Of a stretch of DNA of 64,000 nucleotides, positions 9,240 through 17,974 are shown in pieces (positions within the stretch are counted from its first letter, which is position 1; each line of letters starts with the position of its first letter). Position numbers and translations under genes: made by a program. The notes beneath the pieces were generated by a model, which had not been told where the DNA came from, searched no databases, and saw only the letters and a program-made list of their open reading frames with translations. The DNA comes from Microbacterium hydrothermale. GTDB lineage: Bacteria > Actinomycetota > Actinomycetes > Actinomycetales > Microbacteriaceae. The stretch lies in assembly GCF_004854025.1 (NCBI RefSeq), contig NZ_STGM01000001.1, forward strand, positions 124,001 to 188,000, in the 5' to 3' direction.

Positions 9240-10987
9240 CAGGTCCTCTCGACGGGCTCGATGAGCACCAGCTCGAGGCGGCTCGGGCTCTGCGCGGTCC
9301 CGTGTGCGTGCTGGCGGGCGCCGGCACCGGCAAGACGCGGGTGATCACGCGACGCATCGCGCACGGCGTGGATACCGGGGCCTACTCTCCGCAGCGGGTG
9401 ATGGCGGTGACCTTCACGGCGAAGGCGGCGGGTGAGATGCGGGGGCGACTGCGCGCCCTCGGCGTCTCGGGCGTCTCGGCGCGCACGTTCCACGCAGCCG
9501 CCCTCGCGCAGGTGAACTTCTTCTGGCCGACCCTCGCGGGGGATCAGGCGCCGTCGATCATCGACAACAAGGTGCGCATGCTCGCTCACGCGGCCGACGG
9601 CGTGGGCCTGGCCCCCGACACGGCGACGCTGCGCGACGTGGCGGCGTCCATCGAGTGGCGCAAGGTCACGCTCCGTTCGATCGATCAGTACGCGGCCGAC
9701 CGCCCCGAGGGGGTGGGCCGTCTCGGTGTCGATCAGGTGGTCGCCCTTCAGCGCGCCTACGAGAAGCTCAAAGACGAGCGGCGGCAGATGGACTTCGAAG
9801 ACGTGCTGCTCACGTGCGCGGGCATGATCGAGGCGGAGCCGCGGGTGGCGGCGGCCGTGCGGGAGCAGTACCGCCACTTCACGGTGGACGAGTTCCAGGA
9901 CGTGTCGCCCCTGCAGAACCGCCTGCTGGAGTTGTGGCTTGGCGACCGCCGCGACCTGTGCGTGGTGGGCGATGCGAGTCAGACGGTGTACTCGTTCACG
10001 GGTGCCGACGCGCGCTACCTGTTGGAGTTCGAGCGCACGCACGAGGATGCGCGGGTGGTGCGCCTCGAGCGCAACTACCGCTCCGCGGCTCCCGTGCTCG
10101 CGGTGGCCAACGACCTCATGCGCGGACGCGCGGGGGCGCTCGAACTCGTCGCCGCGCGCGCCGAGGAGGCCCCCGTTCCGACGGTGCGCGCCTTCGACGA
10201 CGACGAGGCCGAGGCCGTCGCGGTCGCCCGGTCGATCGCCGAGGCCCTGGCCGGGGGCGTCGACCCGCACGACATCGCCGTGCTCTACCGCTCCCACGCG
10301 CAGTCCGCGGCGATCATGACCGCCCTGGCGGCGAAGGGGATCGCCGCCTCGGTGCTGGGCGGGCGCAAGTTCTTCGACCTGCCCGAGGTGCGGCAGGCGC
10401 TCATGGCACTGCGCGCGGCGTCGGTCGCTCCGATGCAGACGGGGTTCCTCGGCACGGTGCGCGACGTGCTGCGCAGCGTGGGACTCACGGACGATCCGCC
10501 GGAGGCCGGCGGTGCCCTGCGCGAGGCGTGGGAGGCGCGCGCCGCTCTCCTGAGGTTGGCCGAGGAGGCTCCGGAGGGAACGGATCTGCGCGGGTTCACC
10601 GACGACCTGCAGGCGCGGGCGCGCGACCAGCACGAACCGACGACGCGCACCGTGACGCTCGCGACGTTGCACGCGGCCAAGGGACTCGAGTGGGACCATG
10701 TGTACCTCATCGGCGTCAGCGAGGGGCTGCTGCCCATCTCGTATGCGAAGACGTTCGAGGCGGTCGACGAGGAACGCCGTCTCGCCTACGTCGGCGTCAC
10801 GCGCGCGGCGCGCACCCTGTCGGTGAGCTGGGCTCGGGGTTTCGGACGGATGGAGCGGTCTCCGTCGCGTTTTCTGCGAGAGATCGGCAGTGGCAGTCTG
10901 CGCTCGGCCGATGCAGCTCCCAGACCCGCCGGAACGAATCGACGTCGAGGCGTAGCGACCGCGTCTGGGGCGCGCCCGGAGCGGTGA
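9236..10987 (+). CDS. uvrD2: UvrD2-like DNA helicase, short
   Basis: This is an SF1A 3'-5' helicase of 583 aa. Walker A is GAGTGKT (residues 28-34), motif II is VDEFQDVS (about 217), and motif VI is VGVTRAARTL (about 518), followed by the usual RFLREIG end of the motor. Mycobacterial UvrD2 continues into an HRDC domain and a tetracysteine region. Here only about 33 Arg/Ala-rich residues follow RFLREIG, so those domains are absent. The last 191 bp overlap the opposite-strand gene ending at 10797. The start is GTG 9236, overlapping the nudC stop. It is probably a DNA-repair helicase in the same unit as nudC. Confidence 0.85.
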   Translation: MTGPLDGLDEHQLEAARALRGPVCVLAGAGTGKTRVITRRIAHGVDTGAYSPQRVMAVTFTAKAAGEMRGRLRALGVSGVSARTFHAAALAQVNFFWPTLAGDQAPSIIDNKVRMLAHAADGVGLAPDTATLRDVAASIEWRKVTLRSIDQYAADRPEGVGRLGVDQVVALQRAYEKLKDERRQMDFEDVLLTCAGMIEAEPRVAAAVREQYRHFTVDEFQDVSPLQNRLLELWLGDRRDLCVVGDASQTVYSFTGADARYLLEFERTHEDARVVRLERNYRSAAPVLAVANDLMRGRAGALELVAARAEEAPVPTVRAFDDDEAEAVAVARSIAEALAGGVDPHDIAVLYRSHAQSAAIMTALAAKGIAASVLGGRKFFDLPEVRQALMALRAASVAPMQTGFLGTVRDVLRSVGLTDDPPEAGGALREAWEARAALLRLAEEAPEGTDLRGFTDDLQARARDQHEPTTRTVTLATLHAAKGLEWDHVYLIGVSEGLLPISYAKTFEAVDEERRLAYVGVTRAARTLSVSWARGFGRMERSPSRFLREIGSGSLRSADAAPRPAGTNRRRGVATASGARPER

Positions 10988-11690
10988 GCAGGAACCGCGC
11001 GGCGCGCCCGGCTTCGGCCGCGAGGGCGACGTCGACCTCGGGCCGAGGTCGTCCGACCAGCTGCGCGGCGATGACGGGCCAGTCGGGGTCGTCGTGGCGC
11101 TGATCGGCGTCGAGGCAGGCCAAGCACGCGGTGAGGCCCGGTCGCACGACGGGTCCGACGCGGGCCCGGCCGCCGTCGAGCACGAGGGGGAGGTGCGCGA
11201 TGTCGTCCCTCATGAATGTCGCCGCCCGTCGGGGCTCGACGCGGTAGGCGCCCAGCATCACGACCGCTGATCCGGGCGGCGCCGTCTCGCTGGCCGGTCC
11301 GGCCCACGACAGCACGCGCGCCCGCGCGGGAAGAGCGGCCAGGACCGCCCGCACGGCGCGCGCGGGCAGATCGTCCGCGGTCTGCACGACGACCGGGGCA
11401 TGCCGTCGCCGCGAGCGACACGCCGGCGCAACGGCGGCGAGCAGATCGTCGACGTGCCCCTCGGGCGCGCCGTACAGCCGTCCGAGATTGCGCGCGGCCG
11501 CGCGCGTCGTCCCCTCGACGAGGGCGGGCACCACGACGTCGATCCAGTCGGCGGCGTAGGGGGCGACGGCGAGCGGCGGCGCACCGAACTGCACCCGGCC
11601 GTCGTCGCGCCACAGGGGGAGGGCGGAGGCGGAGAGACGGATCATCGCCCGATCATGGCGCGCCGTCAGCCCCCGGATGCCGTTGTCCAC
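10797..11690 (-). CDS. Cyclodehydratase-like zinc protein
   Basis: This protein of about 297 aa resembles the ThiF/TOMM 'bacteriocin biosynthesis cyclodehydratase' proteins found next to uvrD2 in actinobacteria (Rv3196 holds this place in M. tuberculosis, from memory). It has the paired cysteines CLAC in RPGLTACLACLDADQ and a C-terminal CHC, which together suggest one zinc site. There is no YcaO partner or peptide precursor nearby, so a peptide-modification role is not supported and its function is unknown. After CHC there is a 29-aa tail. CHC (10887-10895) and the tail lie inside the 3' end of the uvrD2-like gene. The start is taken as GTG 11690, with AGGA upstream; ATG 11645 (MIRLSA) is an alternative. 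Confidence 0.6.
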   Translation of the reverse strand: MDNGIRGLTARHDRAMIRLSASALPLWRDDGRVQFGAPPLAVAPYAADWIDVVVPALVEGTTRAAARNLGRLYGAPEGHVDDLLAAVAPACRSRRRHAPVVVQTADDLPARAVRAVLAALPARARVLSWAGPASETAPPGSAVVMLGAYRVEPRRAATFMRDDIAHLPLVLDGGRARVGPVVRPGLTACLACLDADQRHDDPDWPVIAAQLVGRPRPEVDVALAAEAGRAARFLLTAPGAPQTRSLRLDVDSFRRVWELHRPSADCHCRSLAENATETAPSVRNPEPSSPTGCAPRA

Positions 11691-11834
11691 ACGTCCTGCG
11701 CCGACCTACGGCGGTGGGGAGGAGCGGTGCCGCGTCATCCCCACGGCGCGCTCACGGGTGGCTGCCGAGACCAGGTCGATCCGTCATCCGCTCTGTCGCC
11801 CCTTCCAGAAGCGTCGCCGCGCATGAACGAAGGG

Positions 11835-11871
11835 ACGGACGTGGCGCGGCGGAGAGCCGCGCCACGTCCGT
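11835..11871 (-). terminator. Perfect 16-bp terminator hairpin
   Basis: ACGGACGTGGCGCGGC pairs perfectly with GCCGCGCCACGTCCGT around a GGAGA loop. It lies 6 bp downstream of the Zn-protease-like gene stop. There is no T-tract, which is common in high-GC actinobacteria. Confidence 0.8.
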
Positions 11872-11877
11872 GCGTCG

Positions 11878-13389
11878 TCAGACCGGTCGCTGGTCTCCCG
11901 GGGCGGCGTCGTCATCGGGGTCGGCGCGGGGCCCGGAGTCGTCGGCACCCGTCGACCCGTTCTCGCCGACCTCGTCCGCCGACGCCGGGGTCGCGGCATC
12001 CGTCGCCCCGGCGGCATCCGTACGATCGCCGGGCGCCGAGCCCTCGGCATCCGGACGACCGCCGCTCGCCTCTTCGGCGAGCAGCTGCGCGAGGGCGTCG
12101 TCCATCGCGTCGGCGGGCGCGGCCTCGCCCCGCGACGCCGCGGTGACCCGCGCGATGAGGGCGGCGGGATCGTCGATGTCGTCGGACGAGGGCATGAGGT
12201 CGGGGTAGTCCCACAGCGCGTCGCGCCCCTCGACGCCGACCGCCGCGGTGACCGCGCGCCACATGGCGGCGGCTTCGCGCATGCGCCGCGGGCGCAGTTC
12301 GAGACCGACGAGCGAGCCGAGCGCCTGCTCGGCAGGTCCGCCGACGGCGCGGCGGCGACGCACCGCTTCGGCGATGCGCGCGGCGGAGGGGAGGCGCGAG
12401 GTGGCGTCCTCGGTCACGACGTCGACCCATCCCTCGATGGTCGCGAGCAGGTTCTCGAGCCGGGTGAGCGCCGCCGTCTGCTCCTCGGACCGCTCGGGCA
12501 GCAGCGCGCCGCTCTCGAGCGCACCGCGCAGCTCGTCGGGCTGCGAGGGGTCGAACCGAGACGCCAGCTCTTCGAGGGCGTCGGTGTCGACGCGGATGCC
12601 GTGCGCGAAATCGCGCACCTGCGAGATCACGTGCAGGCGCAGCCAGCGGGCGTGGCGGAACAGGCGGGCGTGCGCGAGCTCACGCGTCGCGAGATACAGG
12701 GCGAGCTGGTCGTCGGGGATCTCGAGATCGCGGCCGAAATCGGCGAAGTTCTGTGGCAGGATCGCCGCGTCGCCGTCGGGCATGAGGGGGATGCCGACGT
12801 CGCCCCCGCCGACGACCTCGGTCGACAGGCGCCCGACGACGTGCCCCAGCTGCGTGGCGAACAGGGACCCGCCGACCGTGCGCATGAGGCGCCCGGCGCC
12901 CGCGATCATGTCCTGCATGTCCTCGGGGGCCTGCTGCCCGAGAGCCGTGGTCAGCGCGTCGGCGATGCTCGTCGCGACGGGCTCGGCGAGCTCCTGCCAC
13001 ACGGGCAGGGTCGCGCTCACCCACGCGCCGCGGGTGACGGCGCGCGGCGGGCGCGGGAGGTCGCTGATCGTCGTCGCCTCGCCGAGCCAGAGGCCCGCGA
13101 GCGTGAACGCCTGATCGAGGTCGGTGCGCTGACCGGTGGTCACGCCCAGGCCGTCCTGGTTGGCGATGTGGAGCGCCTGACGCTCGGCGAGGCTCCAGTC
13201 GACGCCCTCCTGCGTGCCCGAGAACGCGCCCTGCAGCTGGTTCATCACCTGCTGCAGCATCGCCGGGTCGATCTGCATCCCCGATAGGCGGGAGAGCTGT
13301 TCGGGGTCGATCCCGCTGGTGTCGCCCGACATGAGGCGACGCATGAGCTCCTGGAACTCCTCCTCGGGGCTCCGGTCGTCGTCTGCCAC
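11878..13389 (-). CDS. DUF2342-type zinc metalloprotease-like
   Basis: This 503-aa protein matches the actinobacterial 'zinc-dependent metalloprotease / putative hydrolase' family (DUF2342). The N-terminus has helical segments (SPEEEFQELMRRLMSG, QVMNQLQGAF). The middle contains TRELAHARLFRHARWLRLH, which occupies the place of an HExxH helix but begins with Arg instead of His, so proteolytic activity is not assured. The C-terminal 110 residues are a low-complexity Ala/Asp/Glu tail. The start is GTG 13389 with AAAGGCGG upstream. A 16-bp hairpin follows the stop. The gene is divergent from the PDZ-Lon protease gene, as in the mycobacterial arrangement (Rv3195 and Rv3194c). Confidence 0.78.
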   Translation of the reverse strand: MADDDRSPEEEFQELMRRLMSGDTSGIDPEQLSRLSGMQIDPAMLQQVMNQLQGAFSGTQEGVDWSLAERQALHIANQDGLGVTTGQRTDLDQAFTLAGLWLGEATTISDLPRPPRAVTRGAWVSATLPVWQELAEPVATSIADALTTALGQQAPEDMQDMIAGAGRLMRTVGGSLFATQLGHVVGRLSTEVVGGGDVGIPLMPDGDAAILPQNFADFGRDLEIPDDQLALYLATRELAHARLFRHARWLRLHVISQVRDFAHGIRVDTDALEELASRFDPSQPDELRGALESGALLPERSEEQTAALTRLENLLATIEGWVDVVTEDATSRLPSAARIAEAVRRRRAVGGPAEQALGSLVGLELRPRRMREAAAMWRAVTAAVGVEGRDALWDYPDLMPSSDDIDDPAALIARVTAASRGEAAPADAMDDALAQLLAEEASGGRPDAEGSAPGDRTDAAGATDAATPASADEVGENGSTGADDSGPRADPDDDAAPGDQRPV

Positions 13390-13423
13390 TTCAGCCGCCT
13401 TTCAGCCAGGTCTGGGGGAACGA

Positions 13424-13453
13424 GATCTACGCTAGTCGCACGTTTCCCCGCAA
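13424..13453 (-). promoter_or_regulatory. Candidate promoter of metalloprotease gene
   Basis: Read on the minus strand, TTGCGG (13448-13453) and TAGATC (13424-13429) are separated by 18 bp and lie about 35 bp upstream of the GTG start at 13389. The match to a sigma-A-type promoter is moderate. Confidence 0.35.
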
Positions 13454-13516
13454 CAGTCGGCCCGGCCCCTCGCCGCTTACGCCGCGCGCGAACGACCCGG
13501 ACGAAGGACCCCCACT

Positions 13517-14644
13517 GTGACGCTGTTCGACGAGAACGTCTCCCTCGTGCCCGCGCCCCGACAGCGCTGGAGCCGCGCCACCGTCGCCGGCGTGTGGGCT
13601 CTGGCCGTGGCGCTCGTGGTGCTCCTGGTCATGACGTTCCTGCCCACGGCGTACGTCATCCAGCAGCCGGGACCCGTCTACAACACGCTCGGCACGTCGA
13701 CCAACGCCGACGGCGTGGAGACGCCCCTCATCACCGTGCCCGAGGAGAAGGACAGCACCACCACCGGTCAGCTCGACCTGCTCACCGTGCAGGTCAGCGG
13801 CAACCGCGAGCGCACGCCGTCGTGGATCGAGCTCGCCATGGCCTGGTTCGACCGCTCCCGCGCGGTCGTGCCCATCGACCGCATCTTCCCCGCCGGGCAG
13901 ACCACCGAGCAGCGCAACACCGAGAACGCCGCCCTGATGAGCGACTCTCAGCTCGAGGCGTCGGCCGCAGCCCTCCGCGAGCTCGGGTACGACGTGCCCG
14001 GTGAGATCGCGATCGGCACGGTCGACGACGCCGGGGCCGCCGCGGGCGCGCTGCAGGTGGGCGATGTCGTCACCTCGGTCGACGCCGTCGCGGCCGCGAA
14101 CATCGACGCGATCCGCGCCGCCGTGCAGGCCGCGGCGGGCAAGCCCGTGACGGTCGCGTACACGCGCGACGGCGTCGCCGGCACCGCGACGATCACGCCG
14201 AAGTCGACCGAGGCGAACGGCCAGCAGCAGTGGCTGCTCGGCATCGGCCTGCAGGAGTCGTTCGACCTTCCCGTCGACGTCAAGATCCAGCTGAACGACG
14301 TCGGCGGACCCAGCGCCGGCATGATGTTCGCGCTCGGCATCATCGACAAGATGAGCGAGGGAGACCTCACCGGGGGCCAGCACATCGCCGGCACCGGGAC
14401 GATCGACGCCGACGGCAACGTCGGTCCGATCGGCGGCATCCGGCAGAAGCTCTACGGAGCCCGGGATGCCGGGGCGACGGTGTTCCTCGCCCCGGAGTCG
14501 AACTGCAACGAGGTGGTGGGGCACGTGCCCGACGGCATCCGGGTGTTCTCGACCGCGACCCTCGAACAGTCGCTCACGGTGCTGCAGACGATCCGCGACG
14601 GCGGCGATCTCGACGCCCTGCCGACGTGTGGTTCGGGATCGTAG
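13517..14644 (+). CDS. PDZ-Lon (S16) membrane protease
   Basis: This is a membrane-anchored Lon-like serine protease of 375 aa. One transmembrane helix lies at about 21-43, followed by an extracytoplasmic region, a PDZ domain (about 155-230: LGYDVPGEIAIG, AAGALQVGDVVTSVD), and an S16 catalytic domain. The Ser-Lys dyad is visible as GGPSAGMMFALG (Ser) and GGIRQKLYGARDAGA (Lys). The start is GTG 13517 with GAAGGA 8 nt upstream. It is followed after 43 bp by the UPF0182 gene, the same pairing as Rv3194c-Rv3193c. Substrates are unknown. Confidence 0.88.
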   Translation: MTLFDENVSLVPAPRQRWSRATVAGVWALAVALVVLLVMTFLPTAYVIQQPGPVYNTLGTSTNADGVETPLITVPEEKDSTTTGQLDLLTVQVSGNRERTPSWIELAMAWFDRSRAVVPIDRIFPAGQTTEQRNTENAALMSDSQLEASAAALRELGYDVPGEIAIGTVDDAGAAAGALQVGDVVTSVDAVAAANIDAIRAAVQAAAGKPVTVAYTRDGVAGTATITPKSTEANGQQQWLLGIGLQESFDLPVDVKIQLNDVGGPSAGMMFALGIIDKMSEGDLTGGQHIAGTGTIDADGNVGPIGGIRQKLYGARDAGATVFLAPESNCNEVVGHVPDGIRVFSTATLEQSLTVLQTIRDGGDLDALPTCGSGS

Positions 14645-14687
14645 CATTCACGGCGAACCCCGAGAACGGCGCGCCTAGGATGAAGAG

Positions 14688-17639
14688 GTGACCACGACCT
14701 CAGCGCCGAATCAGGCCACGCCCCCGAACCGCTCCCGACGGATCATCTCGATCACCCTGGCGGTGATCGCAGCGCTCGTCGTCGCGTTCTTCGTCTTCGC
14801 GAACCTCTACTCCGATTGGCTGTGGTTCCAGCAGCTGGGCTTCACAGGGGTGCTCACCACCCAGTGGATCGCGCGCACCGTGATGTTCGCGGTCGGATTC
14901 CTCGCGATGGCGGTTCCGGTGTGGGGTGCGATCCAGTTGGCGTACCGCCTCCGACCCGTCTACGCGCGTCTGAGCTCGCAGCTCGACCGCTACCAGGAGG
15001 TCGTCGAGCCGCTGCGCCGTCTGGCGATGTGGGGCATCCCGATCTTCTTCGGCTTCTTCGCCGGGTTCGCGGCATCCGCGCAGTGGGAGACCACCTGGCT
15101 GTGGGCCAACGGCGTCTCCACCGCGACGACCGACCCGCAGTTCGGTCTCGACACCGGCTTCTACCTGTTCGCGATGCCGTTCTACGCCGCAGCCCTCGGT
15201 TTCGCCTCGGCGGTCGTGCTCGTCTGCCTGCTGCTGACGGCCGTGGTGTCGTACCTCTACGGCTCGGTGCGCGTCGGTCAGCGCGAGCTGCGCATCTCGA
15301 AGGCCGCGCGCATCCAGCTCGCGATCCTCGCCGGCCTGTACCTGCTGCTGCAGGGTGCGAGCCTGTGGCTCGACCGCTTCCGCTCCCTCGTCGAGCCGTC
15401 GGAGCGCATCACCGGTCCCGGCTACGTCGGCGCGAACGCCGTCATCCCGGGGCAGACGATCCTCGCGATCGCCGCGGTCATCGTCGCCCTCGCCTTCTTC
15501 GTGACCGCCTTCATCGGCCGCTGGCGCTACCCGCTCATCGGCACCGCTCTGCTGGTCGTCTCGGCGATCGTGGTGGGCGCGGCGATCCCGTGGGCGGTGA
15601 CCACCTTCCAGGTGCGTCCCAACGAGCTCACGCTCGAGAGCCAGTACTACCAGCGCAACCTCGACGGGACGAAGGCCGCGTACGGCATCGACAAGGTCGA
15701 GAAGGAGAACTTCCAGGCGACCACCGAGGCCGAGGCCGGTCAGCTTCGCAACGACGCCGAGTCCACCGCGCAGCTGCGCATCATGGACCCGGCGATCATC
15801 GGCCCCACCGTTCGCCAGCTCGAGCAGTACCGCGCCTACTACCAGTTCACCAACCCGCTGGACGTCGACCGGTACACGATCAACGGCAAGACGCAGGACA
15901 CCGTGGTGTCGCTGCGCGAGCTGAACATCGGTCAGCTCGGCGACGCCGCGTCGTGGCAGAACACGACGCTCGTCTACACGCACGGCTACGGAATGGTCGC
16001 CGCCGCGGGTAACGAGCGCACCGCCGACGGCGACCCGGTCTTCCTCGAGCAGGCCATTCCGGGCACGGGCTTCCTCACCGACCTGAACTACGAGCCCCGC
16101 GTGTACTTCGGCGAGAGCTCCCCGCCGTACTCGATCGTCGGCGCGCCCGAAGGCACCGACCCGATCGAGCTCGACTACCCGCTGGGCGCCGACGGCGGCA
16201 CCGAGACCCGTACGACGTTCACCGGCAACGGCGGTCCGAGCGTGGGCAACGTCTTCAACCGCCTCATCTACGCGCTGAAGTTCCAGTCCGAGCAGATCCT
16301 CTTCTCCGACAGCGTGAACGCCGACTCGCAGATCCTGTACGACCGCAACCCCAAGGACCGCGTCCAGAAGGTGGCGCCGTACCTGACGCTCGACAGCGAC
16401 CCCTACCCGACGGTCGTCGACGGTCGCATCAAGTGGGTCATCGACGGGTACACGACGAGCTCGAACTACCCGTACTCGACGGGCGTCTCGCTCTCGCGCG
16501 CGATCGCCGACTCGAACAACCCGGCCCCGACCTACGCGCTGGATGACATCAACTACATCCGCAACTCGGTCAAGGCCACGGTCGACGCCTACGACGGATC
16601 CGTGCAGCTCTACGCGTGGGACGACCAGGACCCGCTGCTGCAGGCCTGGCAGAACATCTACCCCTCGTCGCTGAAGCCGTGGAGCGACATGTCGGCCGAC
16701 CTGATGAGCCACGTGCGCTACCCGACCGACCTGATGAAGGTGCAGCGTTCGATGCTCGGCGTCTACCACGTCGACGACGCGACCTCGTTCTACCGTCAGG
16801 ACAACCGGTGGACGACCCCGAACGACCCGCAGGACCCGGCGACCTTCCAGCCGCCGTACTACCTGACGATGAAGATGCCGAGTCAGGACGACCCGACGTA
16901 CTCGATGTTCACGAGCTTCATCCCGGCATCGCAGGGTGGCCAGGCGCGCAACGTGCTCACCGGATACCTCGCCGTCGATTCCAACGCGGGTGCCGAGAAG
17001 GGCACCAAACGCGAGGACTACGGACGATTGCGCATGCTCGTGATCGATTCGGCGACCACGGTCCCCGGACCCGGTCAGGTGCAGAACACCTTCGACTCGG
17101 ATACGAACGTCTCGTCGCAGATCAACATCCTGCAGCAGGGTCAGTCGCAGGTGCTCCCGGGCAACCTGCTGACGCTCCCCGTCGGTGGCGGTCTGCTGTA
17201 CGTGCAGCCGGTGTTCGTGCAGTCCTCGGGTGACACCAAGCTCCCGCAGCTGCGCCGCGTGCTCGTGGCCTTCGGCAACGAGATCGCGTTCGAGAACACG
17301 CTGAGCGAAGCGCTCGACACGCTGTTCGGCGGTGACTCCGGCGCGAGTACCGGTGACTCGAGCGTGACACCGAGCGATCAGAACGCGGGCGGAGGCACCA
17401 CGACGAACCCGTCGGTCCCGGCCGGCGACTACGCGGCGGCGCTTCAGGAAGCACGCGACGCCCTGAACGCGCGGCAGGCGGCGCTCACCAGCGGTGACCT
17501 GTCGGGCTTCGCGGCCCAGGACGCGCGCCTCACCGCAGCCGTACAGCGCCTGCTCGACCTCGAGAGCCAGGGCCAGGGCGGAACGGCGACGCTGTCGCCC
17601 ACGCCGACCCCGACCCCCGAGGCCACGCCCGCGGGCTGA
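14688..17639 (+). CDS. UPF0182 large membrane protein
   Basis: This 983-aa protein belongs to the UPF0182/COG1615 family of unknown function. The first 330 residues hold about seven hydrophobic helices (for example VIAALVVAFFVFANLYSDWL and LLVVSAIVVGAAIPWAV). A large soluble extracytoplasmic domain with conserved segments (TLESQYYQRNLDGTKAAYGID, HVRYPTDLMKVQR) follows. The last 120 residues are Gly/Thr/Pro-rich, with a short helical part (QEARDALNARQAAL). The start is GTG 14688 with GAAGAG immediately upstream. A strong hairpin follows the stop. Confidence 0.9.
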   Translation: MTTTSAPNQATPPNRSRRIISITLAVIAALVVAFFVFANLYSDWLWFQQLGFTGVLTTQWIARTVMFAVGFLAMAVPVWGAIQLAYRLRPVYARLSSQLDRYQEVVEPLRRLAMWGIPIFFGFFAGFAASAQWETTWLWANGVSTATTDPQFGLDTGFYLFAMPFYAAALGFASAVVLVCLLLTAVVSYLYGSVRVGQRELRISKAARIQLAILAGLYLLLQGASLWLDRFRSLVEPSERITGPGYVGANAVIPGQTILAIAAVIVALAFFVTAFIGRWRYPLIGTALLVVSAIVVGAAIPWAVTTFQVRPNELTLESQYYQRNLDGTKAAYGIDKVEKENFQATTEAEAGQLRNDAESTAQLRIMDPAIIGPTVRQLEQYRAYYQFTNPLDVDRYTINGKTQDTVVSLRELNIGQLGDAASWQNTTLVYTHGYGMVAAAGNERTADGDPVFLEQAIPGTGFLTDLNYEPRVYFGESSPPYSIVGAPEGTDPIELDYPLGADGGTETRTTFTGNGGPSVGNVFNRLIYALKFQSEQILFSDSVNADSQILYDRNPKDRVQKVAPYLTLDSDPYPTVVDGRIKWVIDGYTTSSNYPYSTGVSLSRAIADSNNPAPTYALDDINYIRNSVKATVDAYDGSVQLYAWDDQDPLLQAWQNIYPSSLKPWSDMSADLMSHVRYPTDLMKVQRSMLGVYHVDDATSFYRQDNRWTTPNDPQDPATFQPPYYLTMKMPSQDDPTYSMFTSFIPASQGGQARNVLTGYLAVDSNAGAEKGTKREDYGRLRMLVIDSATTVPGPGQVQNTFDSDTNVSSQINILQQGQSQVLPGNLLTLPVGGGLLYVQPVFVQSSGDTKLPQLRRVLVAFGNEIAFENTLSEALDTLFGGDSGASTGDSSVTPSDQNAGGGTTTNPSVPAGDYAAALQEARDALNARQAALTSGDLSGFAAQDARLTAAVQRLLDLESQGQGGTATLSPTPTPTPEATPAG

Positions 17640-17650
17640 CCCCTCGCACC

Positions 17651-17686
17651 GACGCCGGCGCTCCGCTTCCGCGGGGCGCCGGCGTC
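17651..17686 (+). terminator. Terminator hairpin after UPF0182 gene
   Basis: GACGCCGGCGC (17651-17661) pairs with GCGCCGGCGTC (17676-17686). The inner CCGC-TTCC-GCGG extends the stem to about 16 bp with a tetraloop and one T-G pair. It starts 12 bp after the stop codon. Confidence 0.8.
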
Positions 17687-17743
17687 GTCGTGTGCGGCGG
17701 CGTCTCCGTGTGCGGCGGAGTCTCGAGCCCCCGCCCGAGCCCG

Positions 17744-17810
17744 CGAGACTGCACGCCGCTGACAACTCGGCGACATCCTGCAACCGTCTCGTCAGCTCCG
17801 TGCAGTCTCG
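17744..17810. repeat. 67-bp inverted-repeat element
   Basis: CGAGACTGCACG (17744-17755) and CGTGCAGTCTCG (17799-17810) are perfect 12-bp inverted repeats. Just inside them GCTGAC and GTCAGC also pair, giving 20-nt arms with a 2-nt mismatch around a loop of about 27 nt. Two copies of GTGTGCGGCGG lie just to the left (near 17691-17721). It resembles a REP-type dispersed element or a non-autonomous mobile element, but only this copy is present in the window. Confidence 0.6.
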
Positions 17811-17821
17811 GCATCCCGCGC

Positions 17822-17972
17822 CCACGCCGTACCGGCGCACAGCGCTGCCTCACCGCGCAGCGCTACCGCACAGCGCCCCCGCGCAGCGCCCCCGCACCGC
17901 ACGGCGCCCCCGCACCGCGCAGCGCCGCGCACGCCCCCGCACCGCACCGCGCACCGCCGCACCCCCGCCCCG
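17822..17972. repeat. C-rich low-complexity spacer
   Basis: This stretch of about 150 bp is made of degenerate units built from CGCACCGC, GCGCAGCG and CCCCCGCAC. It follows the inverted-repeat element and ends at the stop of the prenyltransferase gene. No gene, ribosome site or promoter is recognisable. It may have expanded by slippage. Confidence 0.6.
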
Positions 17973-17974
17973 CC

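Noticed and set aside
6749-10699. A 1316-aa minus-strand frame
   Set aside because: Only the first 1455 bp from ATG 8203 resemble a protein family; the rest is antisense to nudC and the helicase gene.
10797-11690. Bacteriocin/thiazole peptide biosynthesis cluster
   Set aside because: No YcaO, dehydrogenase, transporter or precursor peptide is near; the protein is a housekeeping-block member.
17744-17810. Insertion sequence
   Set aside because: No transposase and only 67 bp; it is kept as a repeat element only.
14700-17840. A 1046-aa minus-strand frame
   Set aside because: It is the shadow of the UPF0182 gene; its residues are dominated by Arg/Val/Gly and have no motif.
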